DNA from: JAJYKC01 sp963823105 | Lineage (GTDB): Bacteria; Acidobacteriota; Terriglobia; Bryobacterales; Bryobacteraceae | Assembly: GCA_963823105.1 (NCBI GenBank) | Contig: CAWGKC010000009.1 | Span: 496,001 to 560,000, forward strand | Length of the DNA: 64,000 nt | Reading direction: 5' to 3' | Shown: positions 26,383 through 36,227 of the stretch, piece by piece | Layout of the letters: each line of letters starts with the position of its first letter | Position numbering within the stretch: position 1 is the stretch's first letter | Notes under the pieces: generated by a model | Databases searched by the model: none | Told to the model about the DNA's origin: nothing | What the model saw: only the letters and a program-made list of their open reading frames with translations | Made by a program: the position numbers and the translations under genes

Positions 26383-26767
26383 GGGGGAGGGGATTATAGA
26401 GAGAAAGAATAATGAAAGGAAATAAAAATAAAAGAGTAAGAAATAGAGAGAAAGATAAAGATATGAAAAGGAGTAAGAAAGAGTAGAGGAAAATATAAGA
26501 AATAATTAAGAGAAAGTAGGAGAAAAAAGACTCTTAAGAAATGAAAGGGGAAAGTGAAGAGAAAGAGATAAAAGAGATTAGAAAAGATATAGTTAAATAT
26601 GGAGGGGATGAAGATAAGAGAGGGAAGTAAGTGGAAGAGATTGTAAAAGTAGAGTTGAAATTTATAGAAGAGATTATAGATATAAAAACGAAGAAAGAAG
26701 AGTAGATAGTAAGAGTTAGATAGCTTCTAAAGGAGTGGATATATGGGGAGGTAGATGTGGAAAGAGA
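26383..26767 (+). other. Nearly C-free polypurine tract
   Basis: Within 26401-26760 I count only five C in 360 bases, in a chromosome otherwise rich in GC. A and G dominate the plus strand and T is a minority. All plus frames have frequent stops. The opposite strand has a Ser/Phe/Ile-rich open frame that is simply the translation of pyrimidine runs. There is no regular repeat unit. Its function is unknown. Confidence 0.85.
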
Positions 26768-27106
26768 CTGTGCTAAAGGATCTACGAGAAGATGGCTTGC
26801 GGCGAGCAACATACGCAGTCGCTCCGTTGGCGCATCACATACTCTGGTCGCACACGCAATGGCAGAGACCGCAAGAAGACCTGGATTCTGTTACTGAGTA
26901 GGGACCCCGCTCAGAATTTCCTTGCGGGAAGTATCGCGAGGAAAAAGGAAAACCTAGAAGCATCCAATCGTTGCGCGGCGATCGGTTCATGGATGTCTGG
27001 TGGGTTCTAGCCGAGTTCGGGCCGAGGCTCTCAGGCGAAGGACGACGCGCTTGTGAATCGTACAAAGCGTTTACATCGAGGCTGTAAATACGTTCCCGAG
27101 GATGAG
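26768..27106. other. Intergenic region, no gene seen
   Basis: Normal base composition resumes here between the polypurine tract and the transposase remnant. Short frames exist on both strands but none shows a motif or a ribosome site that I can support. It may be part of a decayed insertion element. Confidence 0.4.
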
Positions 27107-27619
27107 GCCTCAACGCGCAGGCACGCTGGCGAACCGGGGTTGATTCAGCGCTGTCGAGTCCGCAAAAAGCGCAATGCCGCCGATCGATTGCCTGATGAAT
27201 AGCAAGCCGGGGCGGAGCGCAAGCTGCAAAACGCCTACGCGATAACCGGTTACACGGGCGCCAAACACGCCCAGGACCGGCCGCGCCTCGAACTCATGGC
27301 TCTCAATCCCAGCGCGGCGTGCAGTTAAGAAGAAGGCCAGGAGGAAACCTTGACGGTCCGCAAACTGCGCGATCCGGACCACCTTCGCCGGACTCTGTGC
27401 CGCACCAACGCGATCGAGCCTGCGCTCTCGATTTTCGAGACGGTGCGCCGAAACGTCGCAAGGATGGCGAGTTGGCGATCCTATCGAGCGCTGGGCGGGT
27501 GCGAGGCGGCTCGTCCCAGAGCGTCCGTTTCCCAAGAGGGCCGGCTTCCGTCAGATTCCCTTGTTGTTGTCCTCAAGGGCAGATTCCAAAAAAACCGATT
27601 GCGAAACGGGCTGCCGTAG
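27107..27619 (+). mobile_element. IS256-type (mutator) transposase remnant
   Basis: One frame reads the C-terminal half of an IS256-family DDE transposase: LIQRCRVRKKRNAADRLPDE, RKLQNAYAITGYTGAKHAQD, NPSAACS then EEGQEETLTVRKLRDPDHLR, RRTLCRTNAIEPALSIFE. These match the family stretches IQRCRVHKKRN, SL-EEGLEETLTV and LRRTL-TN-IES. Two in-frame stops, TAG at 27200 and TAA at 27326, kill it, and the N-terminal half with the first catalytic acids is missing. No terminal inverted repeats were found. It marks past insertion in this decayed zone. Confidence 0.78.
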
Positions 27620-27720
27620 AGTAGCCTATGGGGGTTGAGAGTCGATAACTCTCAACGACGATCCGGACAATCTCGCCTTAATAGGTTGCCGAACGTTTGT
27701 TTGGAAAACATGGAGGCAGT

Positions 27721-29844
27721 ATGAGCACCTGGCAAGAGATTGCAGCCGCTGAGACGTTCCTCTATAAGAAACTGGGCGAGTATGTGGTCCAGTGCAACGT
27801 GCCGGCGCTGGGCGCGGTGCTTGTTCGCGACGCCGGATCCACGATCGTGGGTGGACAATTGGGAATACGCAAGGCCGGCGCCACAGGCGATCAGAACATG
27901 GTCCAGGATACGGACCGCTTTAACCTCGGTTCGATCTCGAAGGTCTTGGCGGCGCATCTCATCGGCGCCCTCATCGACGCAAAGACCGCCGGTCTCTCAT
28001 GGCAATCGACCCTTGGTCAGGTGATGCCCGAACTGTCTTTTCCAAACCCGGTCTACAAGGACGTGACCATCGATCAGTACTCGGCGCACGTCTCGGGCAT
28101 GCCGTATAATCCGCTCACCCAGCCGTCGGACGACTATGCGAGCTTGGGGATCGGCGCCAAGGAAAGCCGCCTCCTCTACGTCGCAAACGCGGTCAAGGAC
28201 GCGTTGGTTTCAAGATGTAATCAGCCCGCGGATCCGGCATGCAACCCGTGGGGCAACCACGACAGTCCCGTAGCGGGGGAGATGGTCTGCACTCCGGGAA
28301 AATGCATGAACTACAGCGGTGGCCAGATTATCAATGCCGCGATGCTCGAGCGGCTCACGGGCGGGGTGTTCGAGGACCTCATGCAGCAGTACATCTTTGG
28401 ACCGCTGAACATGACACGCTCGAAATTCGGGAGAGCGTCGGAGGGCGACGACGACGGTCCCTGGCAGCACGCTTGGGATGCCGGCAACTTTGCCGTGACG
28501 CCGTGGGACGGGGCACAATCGCCGGCCTACGATCACAGTCCGCGCAACCCGGTCGGCAGAATGTGTTGCAACGCCGCGGACCTCGGCCAATTCCTTGCTG
28601 AGACGGTCCGCCCGAATCCGCAGGCATTCCAGCTCTCCACGTTGCAATCGATGCAGTCCTTTCAGGTCTCCCCGGTCAGTTCGTTCACTCGTGGCGCCTG
28701 GTCGTCGAGTGCGCCCGGCTCGATTATCGCGGATTTGGGCTACTCGGGCGACGACGGATACATGTTCGCCACGATAAGCGCGTCATTATCCAAGAAGACC
28801 GCCGTGGGAGCGATGTGCAACATGAACAGCACGCTGGCTACGGCCGGCGTCAATGACATGTTAGTCACGGCGCGGGCCTTCGACCAGAACTGGAATGTGT
28901 TGTTCGGGGCGGGGGCACCCGAGCCGCGGGCGTGTGTCCACGCAATGCCGGCGCTGGTAGCGACGGGCAGTTCCGGCGAAGCCCTGACCGTGTTCGCGCG
29001 CACGCGCGATGGTGAGTTGATTCGCCGCCAATCGACGGATGGCGGCAAGAATTGGGGCGCCGCGATTCCGTTTCCCGGATGGATTATGACCTCGGGGCTG
29101 TCCGCCGCGGCGACGCCGGATGGCAGCAACATGTTCGTGTTCGGCCGCGGCAGCGACAATCAGATCTGGTTCGGAAAGTCGTCCGACGGCGGCAAGACGT
29201 GGCAAGGTGCGTGGGCGGTTCCATTCGGGAGCTTCATGACAGGCCCCGCCGTGGGGGTAGGCTTCGACGGGCAGAGCATCAGCATCGATCTGGTGGCGAT
29301 CGGGATGGATCGGAAGATGTATTATATACACTCGGGAGACGGCGGCACGACGTGGGGAGCGACGAAAACAATCGGCCAAGGAACGTTCACCTCGGCGCCC
29401 GCCATCGCGGTCTCAGGCAGCGGCAGTAGCGTGCATGTATTCGGGCGGGGCGACGATTTCCGGTTGTGGACCAACTGGAACTTGGCAAACTCCGGCTGGC
29501 AGCCGCACTGGATGCCGATAGGGCAAGGTATCTTCACCAGCGGTCCGGGCGCGGCAATCTCCGCGGACGGTTCTCAGATGCATATAATTTGCCGCGGGAC
29601 CGATCGGGACATGTGGCACAACTGGACGACAGGGGCTGGCCAGCCTTTTCAGCCGCACTGGAAGACGCTCGCATCGGGCAGTTATGTGTCGGCGCCAGCC
29701 GTGGCCGTGGATGGACCGGGCCAGAACATCTACTTGGCCGCGTTCGGCGACGATTTCTCGATCTATACCAACCATTCGGCCAGCGTGGGAGGGCCGTGGG
29801 ACGGCCCCAATCAGGTCTGGCCGAATCCCGGACTCTTTATTTAG
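27721..29844 (+). CDS. Serine hydrolase (beta-lactamase fold) with C-terminal propeller
   Basis: Residues about 1-400 form a class C/penicillin-binding-type serine hydrolase: the nucleophile motif S71-I-S-K74 in FNLGSISKVLA, and Y198 in MNYSGGQ as the second motif. Residues 420-707 are six or so repeats such as DGELIRRQSTDGGKNW, DNQIWFGKSSDGGKTW and DDFRLWTNWNL, typical of a PLL/BNR-like beta-propeller that may bind carbohydrate. No signal peptide is visible, which is odd for this type. GGAGG five bases before the ATG fixes the start. The gene has balanced codon use, unlike the G-skewed neighbours, and lies among decayed genes, so it may be acquired. Confidence 0.75.
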   Translation: MSTWQEIAAAETFLYKKLGEYVVQCNVPALGAVLVRDAGSTIVGGQLGIRKAGATGDQNMVQDTDRFNLGSISKVLAAHLIGALIDAKTAGLSWQSTLGQVMPELSFPNPVYKDVTIDQYSAHVSGMPYNPLTQPSDDYASLGIGAKESRLLYVANAVKDALVSRCNQPADPACNPWGNHDSPVAGEMVCTPGKCMNYSGGQIINAAMLERLTGGVFEDLMQQYIFGPLNMTRSKFGRASEGDDDGPWQHAWDAGNFAVTPWDGAQSPAYDHSPRNPVGRMCCNAADLGQFLAETVRPNPQAFQLSTLQSMQSFQVSPVSSFTRGAWSSSAPGSIIADLGYSGDDGYMFATISASLSKKTAVGAMCNMNSTLATAGVNDMLVTARAFDQNWNVLFGAGAPEPRACVHAMPALVATGSSGEALTVFARTRDGELIRRQSTDGGKNWGAAIPFPGWIMTSGLSAAATPDGSNMFVFGRGSDNQIWFGKSSDGGKTWQGAWAVPFGSFMTGPAVGVGFDGQSISIDLVAIGMDRKMYYIHSGDGGTTWGATKTIGQGTFTSAPAIAVSGSGSSVHVFGRGDDFRLWTNWNLANSGWQPHWMPIGQGIFTSGPGAAISADGSQMHIICRGTDRDMWHNWTTGAGQPFQPHWKTLASGSYVSAPAVAVDGPGQNIYLAAFGDDFSIYTNHSASVGGPWDGPNQVWPNPGLFI

Positions 29845-29869
29845 GGGCTTTCACCGCACTTTCACTCAC

Positions 29870-30280
29870 TTAAAGAGGCGATTTGGATTCGAAGTTCCGG
29901 AAGTTGCCGATTTCCTTGCACCTGGATGAGACGCGATAGACGCCTTTGTTGTTTATTTTCAATTTACGCTGTTCATCCTGTTCGAGCGCTGTTCCGAAGC
30001 CGCGTATTCTTCCGATTGCGGTGATCGCAATCGGCACAAATTCGCCGTCGTCAAGCGTTTCGTTCCTCGACCGGCGTTGACTGCAAAGGATCGTTACTTT
30101 GCGAGGCGACGGGCCGAGGTTTGTCAGGATTGGCGTTTGGCACCGTTGATCGTCAAGCCGGTGACAGTCGTCGATTGATACCGAAAGGGCTTCGAGAACT
30201 TCTGGAGGTGAAAAGTTCCAAAATACCGGCCGAAAGGAAGCCTCAGCCTGAAGAACGGACTGGATGCAGTAAGTTCTAGC
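29870..30280 (-). pseudogene. Headless reading frame, unknown protein remnant
   Basis: A stop-free frame of 136 codons without a usable start reads like real protein, for example FRPVFWNFSPPEVLEALSVS, LTNLGPSPRKVTILCSQRRS and ITAIGRIRGFGTALEQDEQR, ending at TAA just behind the convergent hydrolase gene. A TAG precedes it and no ATG or GTG opens it. I take it for the C-terminal part of a gene whose start was lost. I do not recognise the family. Confidence 0.45.
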
Positions 30281-30361
30281 CTAGCCGGCGGCAGATCTCT
30301 ATATTTACTGTCACTTCTGCCGTGTCATCTCCTTATTTCTCTCCAATGAGTATTCGACTCA

Positions 30362-30984
30362 TCATTCGAGGTGAGCCGTGAACCAATCCGCAGCCCAGGA
30401 TTGCAACCTTTGCGAGTACGCCCCTCGCCTCGAACAGAAGGGTGGCGCCTGGAACAATCGTGAACTCGCACTTAGTTTAACCGCCTCACCGCATCTCGAT
30501 TCATTTGCACGGCTGCGATGTCCTTGCCTCCAACGATGAGCCGTGTCGGAACGCGAGCCAGGGATGCTTCCGCTGCCAACGAATCTGGCCGTCCTCCGCG
30601 CGGGACGGCAGCCTTTATCGTGTGCGGACGGTGGGCAGCCGTCAGGAGCGCTGCCGCCGCACCCGTGCTAGCGCCGAACAATCCGATGCCGTGCCCGCGT
30701 TAGCATGGCGAACTCGCGAGCCAGTCTGTAATCGCCACAAGCCGCCGAGTGAGGAGGCGGAAATTGAACGCAGGCGTCCAGTCAACTCGTCCTAATCGTT
30801 CCTCCTCCGGAGTCAGTGCGTCGAGCAGCAACGTCCCGAGCGAATGTTCGCTTAGAACCTCTACAACGTACCGGATTCGTGGGCTGCGTCGGCTGCTGGC
30901 GCTGCCGTGAGCAAGAAGTACGAGGCCTATTTGCGCCGTGGCCATGCTCAAATCTTCCTGGAGCGTGACCCCCGCGTTGGACAC
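30362..30984 (-). pseudogene. Alpha/beta hydrolase (dienelactone hydrolase type), broken
   Basis: The translated parts match a small alpha/beta hydrolase: LVLLAHGSASSRRSPRIRYV with the oxyanion region, LLDALTPEEE, the nucleophile elbow GLFGASTGAAAALL, RVPTRLIVGGKD with the acid, then TIVPGAT and the end AADWFTAHLE. The frame is broken by an in-frame TAA at 30700-30702, just before the nucleophile elbow, by one extra base after VRRLN, and by another before the last 13 residues. The start is approximate. In life such enzymes hydrolyse esters or lactones. Confidence 0.72.
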
Positions 30985-31635
30985 TGAAACTTTAGCGTAT
31001 TCGATGACGGTCCGGCTGAGTTTCACGTTGGGTACTGTCCTTGAGAAAGGAGTCTCGCAAATGTAAGCACCCAAGATGTGATGCGGCCCTCGAAAACGTC
31101 AGTTGGCGTAACCCGACCCGATTCGTGGCCGGCCAAAGTCATGTCGGGTCCGATGATGCTCATGCAGCCTACTTTACGACACCTCGGCTTCGCCCATCGT
31201 GGGTTCGGTTTTCGTTTCATCGGGCTTTCGGTTTACTTTACCGCCGATCCGGGCTGAGCTTTAGGAACGGCGCGACAAACTTGAACTGAGCGATTCAGGG
31301 CCAAACTCCCCGGTGACGCACATCGAGACTTATGACAAGGAATTCAAGAAACAGATTTGGGAACATGAGCTCGGTGGATACGGCAGGCAGCGAGGGTGGT
31401 GGGCCCGTATGTCCACGCAGACGATACCTTCCGTATGCCGCCGACTTCCTTCTCCTGTGAGTAGAGAACCGCCGCCGCGCTGGGCCCGAAGCATCGCGCG
31501 CATCTGACCAGTTCCGAACGCGGGAGTCCCGGAAACGGACAATCGCTCAACGGGGGCGGGCGCTAACGGCGTTTGTTTGTGGACGCCGCAGCGGCGAGAG
31601 AATTGCTCAAGACTCTCCCAGAAGCGAGGAACGCG
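30985..31635. other. Degenerate intergenic region
   Basis: No complete gene is seen. A minus-strand frame near 31023-31160 reads MSIIGPDMTLAG and later FEGRITS, faintly like the start of a bactofilin, but it is too short to call. The right end is the promoter region of the permease gene. Confidence 0.3.
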
Positions 31636-34110
31636 ATGATCGAGAACATTGTGTCATTCCTGAACGATCTGAAAGTCGGCGCCCGGTCCCTGTCCCGTGC
31701 AAAGGGCCTGACGGCGACGGTGGTAGCGACGTTGGCGCTGGGAATCGGCGCAAACGCCGCGATGTTCAGCCTGGTGCGGGGGGTGCTGTTGCGCCCGCTG
31801 GTGAATCGCGACGAAGCCCGGCTGATCTACATCCGGCAGACGGCGGAAGGGGCGAACGCCGCGTTCTCGGTTCCGGAGATTGAGGACTTGCGCGCGGGCG
31901 TGAAGACTCTGAGCTCGTTCGGCGATTTCTCCACCATTGGCTTCACGATGATGGGATTGGGAGAACCTCGCTCGGTTCAGGCCGGGGTGGTGGGAGGGTC
32001 GTATTTCCATGTAATGGGCCTGCGGCCGGTGCTGGGGAGGCTGCTGGATGCGCACGATGACGGTCCGAAGGCGGCTGGGGCGGTGGTATTGACGTATCGA
32101 TTCTGGTCGACGGCGTTGCACGGCGATCCGAAGGTGATCGGCAAAACCGTGCGGCTGGGTTCGTTCATCGACACGCGCGCGGCGACGGTGGTGGGGGTTT
32201 TGGAGCCATGCGTTCCTTATCCCCAGGACACGGAGATCATCGCCAACATCGTGACGAGCGCGCATCATCTTTCGGCGACGATGGTAACCGGCCGGATCCA
32301 TCGGATGACGGAATTGTTCGCGAGGCTTAAGCCGGGTGTGGATCTGGAAACGGCGCGGGCGGAGTTGGGCGCGGTTTACGGAGCGATGAAGAAGCAGCAT
32401 CCGGAGGCGTATCCGGCTAAATCCGACTACCAGATTCGCGCGGTGCGGCTGCGCGACGAATTGACGTCGGGAGCGCGGACGATCCTGCTGGTGCTGATGG
32501 CGGCGTCGGTGCTGGTATTTATCATCGCCTGTTCGAACGTGGCGAACCTGATTCTGGCGCGGACGGTGCGGCGCGAGAACGAACTGGGAATCCGGGCGGC
32601 GCTGGGCGCGAGCACGGTCGCGCTGCGGCGCAATCTACTGGCGGAGAGCCTGCTGTTGTGCGGGGCGGGGGCGGCGATCGGCATTGTGATCGCGCGGCCG
32701 ATGGTGGCGGTGCTGGCGCGATACGCTTCCCGCTATTCGGTGCGCGCGCTCGACCTGACGGTGGACTCGAGCATGTTGTGGGTGGCTGCGGGGTTGGCGG
32801 TGGCCGCGGCGGCGCTGCTGGCGTTCGTGCCGCGCCTGCCATCGTCGGGAGGCGCCCAGGGGTTCAATCTGGCGAGCGGAGGAGCGCGAATTACCGGTGG
32901 GACGAACCGGAAACTGAAGGGTTTCGCGCTGATTCAGATCGCGGCTTCCTTTGTGCTGGTGGCGTCGGCGGGAGCGACGGTGAAGACGCTGCTGTCGCTG
33001 GAGCTCGTCCGGACTGGCTTCGATACGCGGCATGTGCTGGCGGTGAACGTGCCGGTGATCCGCGAGGGGAAAACGCCCGGTCAGGTGGTGAATTATTACC
33101 GGGAAGCGGCGCGGCGAATCCGTGAATTGCCGGGCGTTCTGAACGTTGCGGTGGTTACGGCGGTTCCTTGGCGCGACGCGGACGACATCACGCTGGAATA
33201 TTCGGCAGACGGGCACGTTCCGGCGGCGAGCGAGGAACATCCGCGCGCGGGTTTTCAGGTGGTCTCGCCGGGGTTTTTTGCGACGCTTGGGCTGCCGATG
33301 ATCGAAGGACGCGACTTCAACGATGGCGACCGCGATGGCGCGGAGCCGGTGGCGATCGTAAGCCAGAGCCTGGCGCAACGGATGTTCCCCAAAGGGGATG
33401 CGCTGAACCATCATGTGCTGTGGACGGACCCGGTCCTGCAGTTCGCACCTCCCGGCGTGCATGTGCAGTCCCGGCGCATTATCGGCATAACGCCGGATAT
33501 CGACAACACCAATCTCGTGCCCAAGCCGACGATGACCGTGTATCATCCATTCGATCAGGAGCCGTTTTTTGGAGGAGGGCGATTGCTGATTCATGTGCGA
33601 TCGAATCCTTATGCGTTGGTGAAGCCGGTTACGCAGATTGTGCGCAAGTTGTCGGCGGACCAGCCGGTGGAGCGCGCGGCGACGCTCGAAGACATCCGCG
33701 CGGAAGTGCTGTCGCCGGATCGGCTGAACGCGATGGTGTTCGGGGTATTCGCGGGGGTGGCGCTGCTGATTGCGGTGGTGGGCGTTGCGGGTGTGCTGGC
33801 ATTTTCCGTCAGCGGGCGGATGCGGGAGTTTGGCATCCGGCTGGCGGTGGGGTCGCAGCCGCGGAATCTGCTGCTGCGCGTGATCGCCGAAGGGGCGGCG
33901 ATGGCGATCGGCGGGCTTGCGCTCGGGTTTGCGTGCGGGTTTGGGTTGGCGCAACTGGCGGGGAGTTTTCTGGGAGATCTGAAGATGCCGGGCGTGGCGC
34001 CACTGGCGGGTTCGGCGCTGGTGCTGCTGGCTGCGGCGGTGGCGGCGTCGGCGATCCCGGCGGCGCGGGCGGCGAGGGTGGACGTGATGCAGGCGCTGCG
34101 GTCGGAGTGA
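31636..34110 (+). CDS. MacB-like ABC permease, ADOP type
   Basis: The 824-residue membrane protein has two FtsX/MacB permease halves. The N-terminus IENIVSFLNDLKVGARSLSR and LGIGANAAMFSLVRGVLLRP are the acidobacterial duplicated orphan permease pattern. A periplasmic MacB domain follows, then membrane helices near LLVLMAASVLVFIIACSNVA, then a second copy ending with AGVALLIAVVGVAGVLAFSV and VLLAAAVAASAIPAARAARV. No ATPase gene is adjacent, as is usual for this type; it may use a shared ATPase to move lipids, peptides or antibiotics. I start at the inner ATG with GAGGAA eight bases upstream. It is a single-gene unit. Confidence 0.88.
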   Translation: MIENIVSFLNDLKVGARSLSRAKGLTATVVATLALGIGANAAMFSLVRGVLLRPLVNRDEARLIYIRQTAEGANAAFSVPEIEDLRAGVKTLSSFGDFSTIGFTMMGLGEPRSVQAGVVGGSYFHVMGLRPVLGRLLDAHDDGPKAAGAVVLTYRFWSTALHGDPKVIGKTVRLGSFIDTRAATVVGVLEPCVPYPQDTEIIANIVTSAHHLSATMVTGRIHRMTELFARLKPGVDLETARAELGAVYGAMKKQHPEAYPAKSDYQIRAVRLRDELTSGARTILLVLMAASVLVFIIACSNVANLILARTVRRENELGIRAALGASTVALRRNLLAESLLLCGAGAAIGIVIARPMVAVLARYASRYSVRALDLTVDSSMLWVAAGLAVAAAALLAFVPRLPSSGGAQGFNLASGGARITGGTNRKLKGFALIQIAASFVLVASAGATVKTLLSLELVRTGFDTRHVLAVNVPVIREGKTPGQVVNYYREAARRIRELPGVLNVAVVTAVPWRDADDITLEYSADGHVPAASEEHPRAGFQVVSPGFFATLGLPMIEGRDFNDGDRDGAEPVAIVSQSLAQRMFPKGDALNHHVLWTDPVLQFAPPGVHVQSRRIIGITPDIDNTNLVPKPTMTVYHPFDQEPFFGGGRLLIHVRSNPYALVKPVTQIVRKLSADQPVERAATLEDIRAEVLSPDRLNAMVFGVFAGVALLIAVVGVAGVLAFSVSGRMREFGIRLAVGSQPRNLLLRVIAEGAAMAIGGLALGFACGFGLAQLAGSFLGDLKMPGVAPLAGSALVLLAAAVAASAIPAARAARVDVMQALRSE

Positions 34111-34117
34111 GGCGGAG

Positions 34118-35441
34118 TTAGCGCGGAGTTAGGAAGCGGAATTCACTTACTACCCAGATCAAGTCTTGGACAATGCGGTCGTTATCCGGCTCATTGGGCG
34201 ACTTATGCGCGATGTTAGCCGCTATCTGGTAACAGGAATTCTTGTGCCAGACGCGATTGACGCTTTGATCGAGTTGGTATGGGCCGGTTGATCCTGTCCA
34301 GAACTGGTATTTTCCCGGACCGCCGGGTAACTGGCCCGAGTAACCGTAGGCGCCGGGTACGAAGTGAGTGGATCGGCCGGGGAGGTAATCGGGATTGAGG
34401 CAGGACTGCTGGGTGGTTGCTTCGATTTTCGAGATTTCGATGGCGGCTTGCATTGTTGGAGAGCCCGGGTATAGAAGGCAGACGAGGGCGGACGCCTCGC
34501 AGACGGGAAGTGGGGAACTTGCGGGGTTGGGGATGGTCCGGTAAGTGTATGGGACGGGGATGGTGAAGCTGCGGTCCGGAGCGGTGTACCGGGTGGGTAA
34601 GAGTGCGCGAGTTACCGGGGCGACCGCATCGTGCGCGAGGGTGGGTGGATTGCCGGGGATGGGTGTCACACGGGCGCCGTCGAAGGAAAACGTGTAGGTC
34701 TTGAGGACGGTGGCGAGGCGCAGGCCAAGGGGGTTGGGAGTGACGCCGCCAGGGAGGCAATGGGCGGCGATTGGCTGGAATTGGGCCGGGGTGATGCGGC
34801 CGAGGCGCGCTTGGACGGCGATGCGGCCCTGGGGAGCGAATGAGACACGTTCGATCGTGCCGGAGACGAGACCCACATCGGGAATGAGCATGCAGCCTTC
34901 GGCCGAATCGGTCAACTCCGAAGAAGATGTCGAGGCCCTGGTCCGGGTTCGGGCCGGATGCGAAATCGAGCAGGTAGAGAAAGGCGTTGGCGACGCCTTG
35001 GTGCCCGTCGGCTCCGTAGCAGATGAGTACGTCGTGGCCGTCTGGCGCAGGCAGTTTCTTGCAGTCGTCGACGATGGCGGCGGGTCGAAGCGAGACCAGT
35101 TTCCACGCGCCATCTTTCTTCGAGAGCAGGACGGCTCCGCCGAGGCCGGAGGCGTGGGACTCACAACCGAAGAAGCCGACGGCGGCGTCTTCGGAATGCG
35201 CGTTCAGTAAGTGGCCGTAGACGACGCCCCTAGTTACTAACTGGTCTTTTGGAAAGTCCGTTCCGGGCGGGCATGCGTCGCAGCCGTTTTCGTTGGCATG
35301 AGCGCCGCAGACGGGCCGGAGGAGGGCGAGGCGCTCGGAGGGAGTGGTGAGCGCGGCGTCGGAAGGAATCGGGGCGGGGTGGCTTTGTGCCGCCAACGGG
35401 ATCGCGAGGAGTAGAACGAGGAAGGGCCGATGGGTGGTCAA
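34118..35441 (-). pseudogene. Secreted protein of unknown function, one frameshift
   Basis: The product has a signal peptide (FLVLLLAIPLAAQSHPA) and a cysteine-containing mature part (VCGAHANENGCDACPPGTDF, FFGCESHASGLGGAVLLSKK). One extra base near 34905-34915 moves the frame from LDIFFGV to DSAEGCMLIPDVG. After correction the protein would be about 440 residues, ending with VSEFRFLTPR. It shows no catalytic motif that I can name; the N-terminal half has a repeat-propeller feel. The next gene downstream in its direction is the permease, which is convergent. The frameshift may be a sequencing error. Confidence 0.65.
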
Positions 35442-35448
35442 GGGGCGA

Positions 35449-36139
35449 TTACCAGAGGAATGGGATCAGGCGGTAGCGGGTCTGGCGGCGGTATTCGTCG
35501 TAGCCGGGGAGGTTTTTCGAGAGAAAGGTTTCTTCGTCGAGGAGGCGCCACACGACGATGGCGAAGAGGGGTGGAAAGAAAAGGAGCGACCAATAGGAGC
35601 CGAGGGCGAGCGGGATAAAGGGGAGTAGGACCAGGGCGGCGGAGTACATGGGATGGCGGACGAGGCGGTAGGGGCCGGTGGAGACGACTTTCTGATCGGG
35701 CGAGATTTCGATGGTCGACGAGGCGAAGCTGTTTTCGCGGAAGACGAGGAAGACGAGGTAGAAGCCGAGGGCGACGAAGCAGTCGGACGCGATGGAGAGG
35801 AGGGGAGGGACGGTGGACCAGTGAAAGCGGCGGTCGAGTCCGGGGAAGGCGACGAGCAGGGCGAAGAAGGGGGAGGCGAGCGTCTGGACGATTTTCTGGC
35901 TGCGGCGTTTTTCGGCGGAGGGGCCGGCGCGGAGGCGGCGCTCGATGAGGTTTGGGTCGCGCTTGAGGAAGTAGGCGGTAATCAGGAGGGCCGATGCGAG
36001 GTAGACCGGCGCGAAGAGCCACGCCTGCCAGAAATCGAGCGACCAGGCGGGGACGAAGAGGAGCAGAGCCGAGTAGGACGATCAGCTTGGCGAAGGCGAG
36101 GGCGGTTTTTCGGAGGAGGTTGGGGGGGATGGGGGGCAT
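35449..36139 (-). pseudogene. Isoprenylcysteine carboxylmethyltransferase family protein, one frameshift
   Basis: The frame opens MPPIPPNLLRKTALAFAKLI and closes with the family signature RLVRHPMYSAALVLL, ETFLSKNLPGYDEYRRQTRY and RLIPFLW. These are the SAM-binding and C-terminal motifs of bacterial ICMT/NnrU-like integral membrane methyltransferases. One extra base near 36076 separates the first helix from the rest. Corrected, it is about 229 residues with four to five membrane helices. It starts upstream of the secreted-protein gene with only seven bases between stop and start, so the two are likely one operon. Confidence 0.72.
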
Positions 36140-36227
36140 GGGTCTTATTGATGCCTTGTCCGATCATTCGAGCCTTCCGAAATCCCCGGGGAAGTCCGTC
36201 GTCGACAAGGAGACTGCCCGACGAAAA

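Noticed and set aside
26534..26812. Ser/Phe/Ile-rich minus frame in the purine tract
   Set aside because: It is the translation of pyrimidine runs with no motif and no ribosome site.
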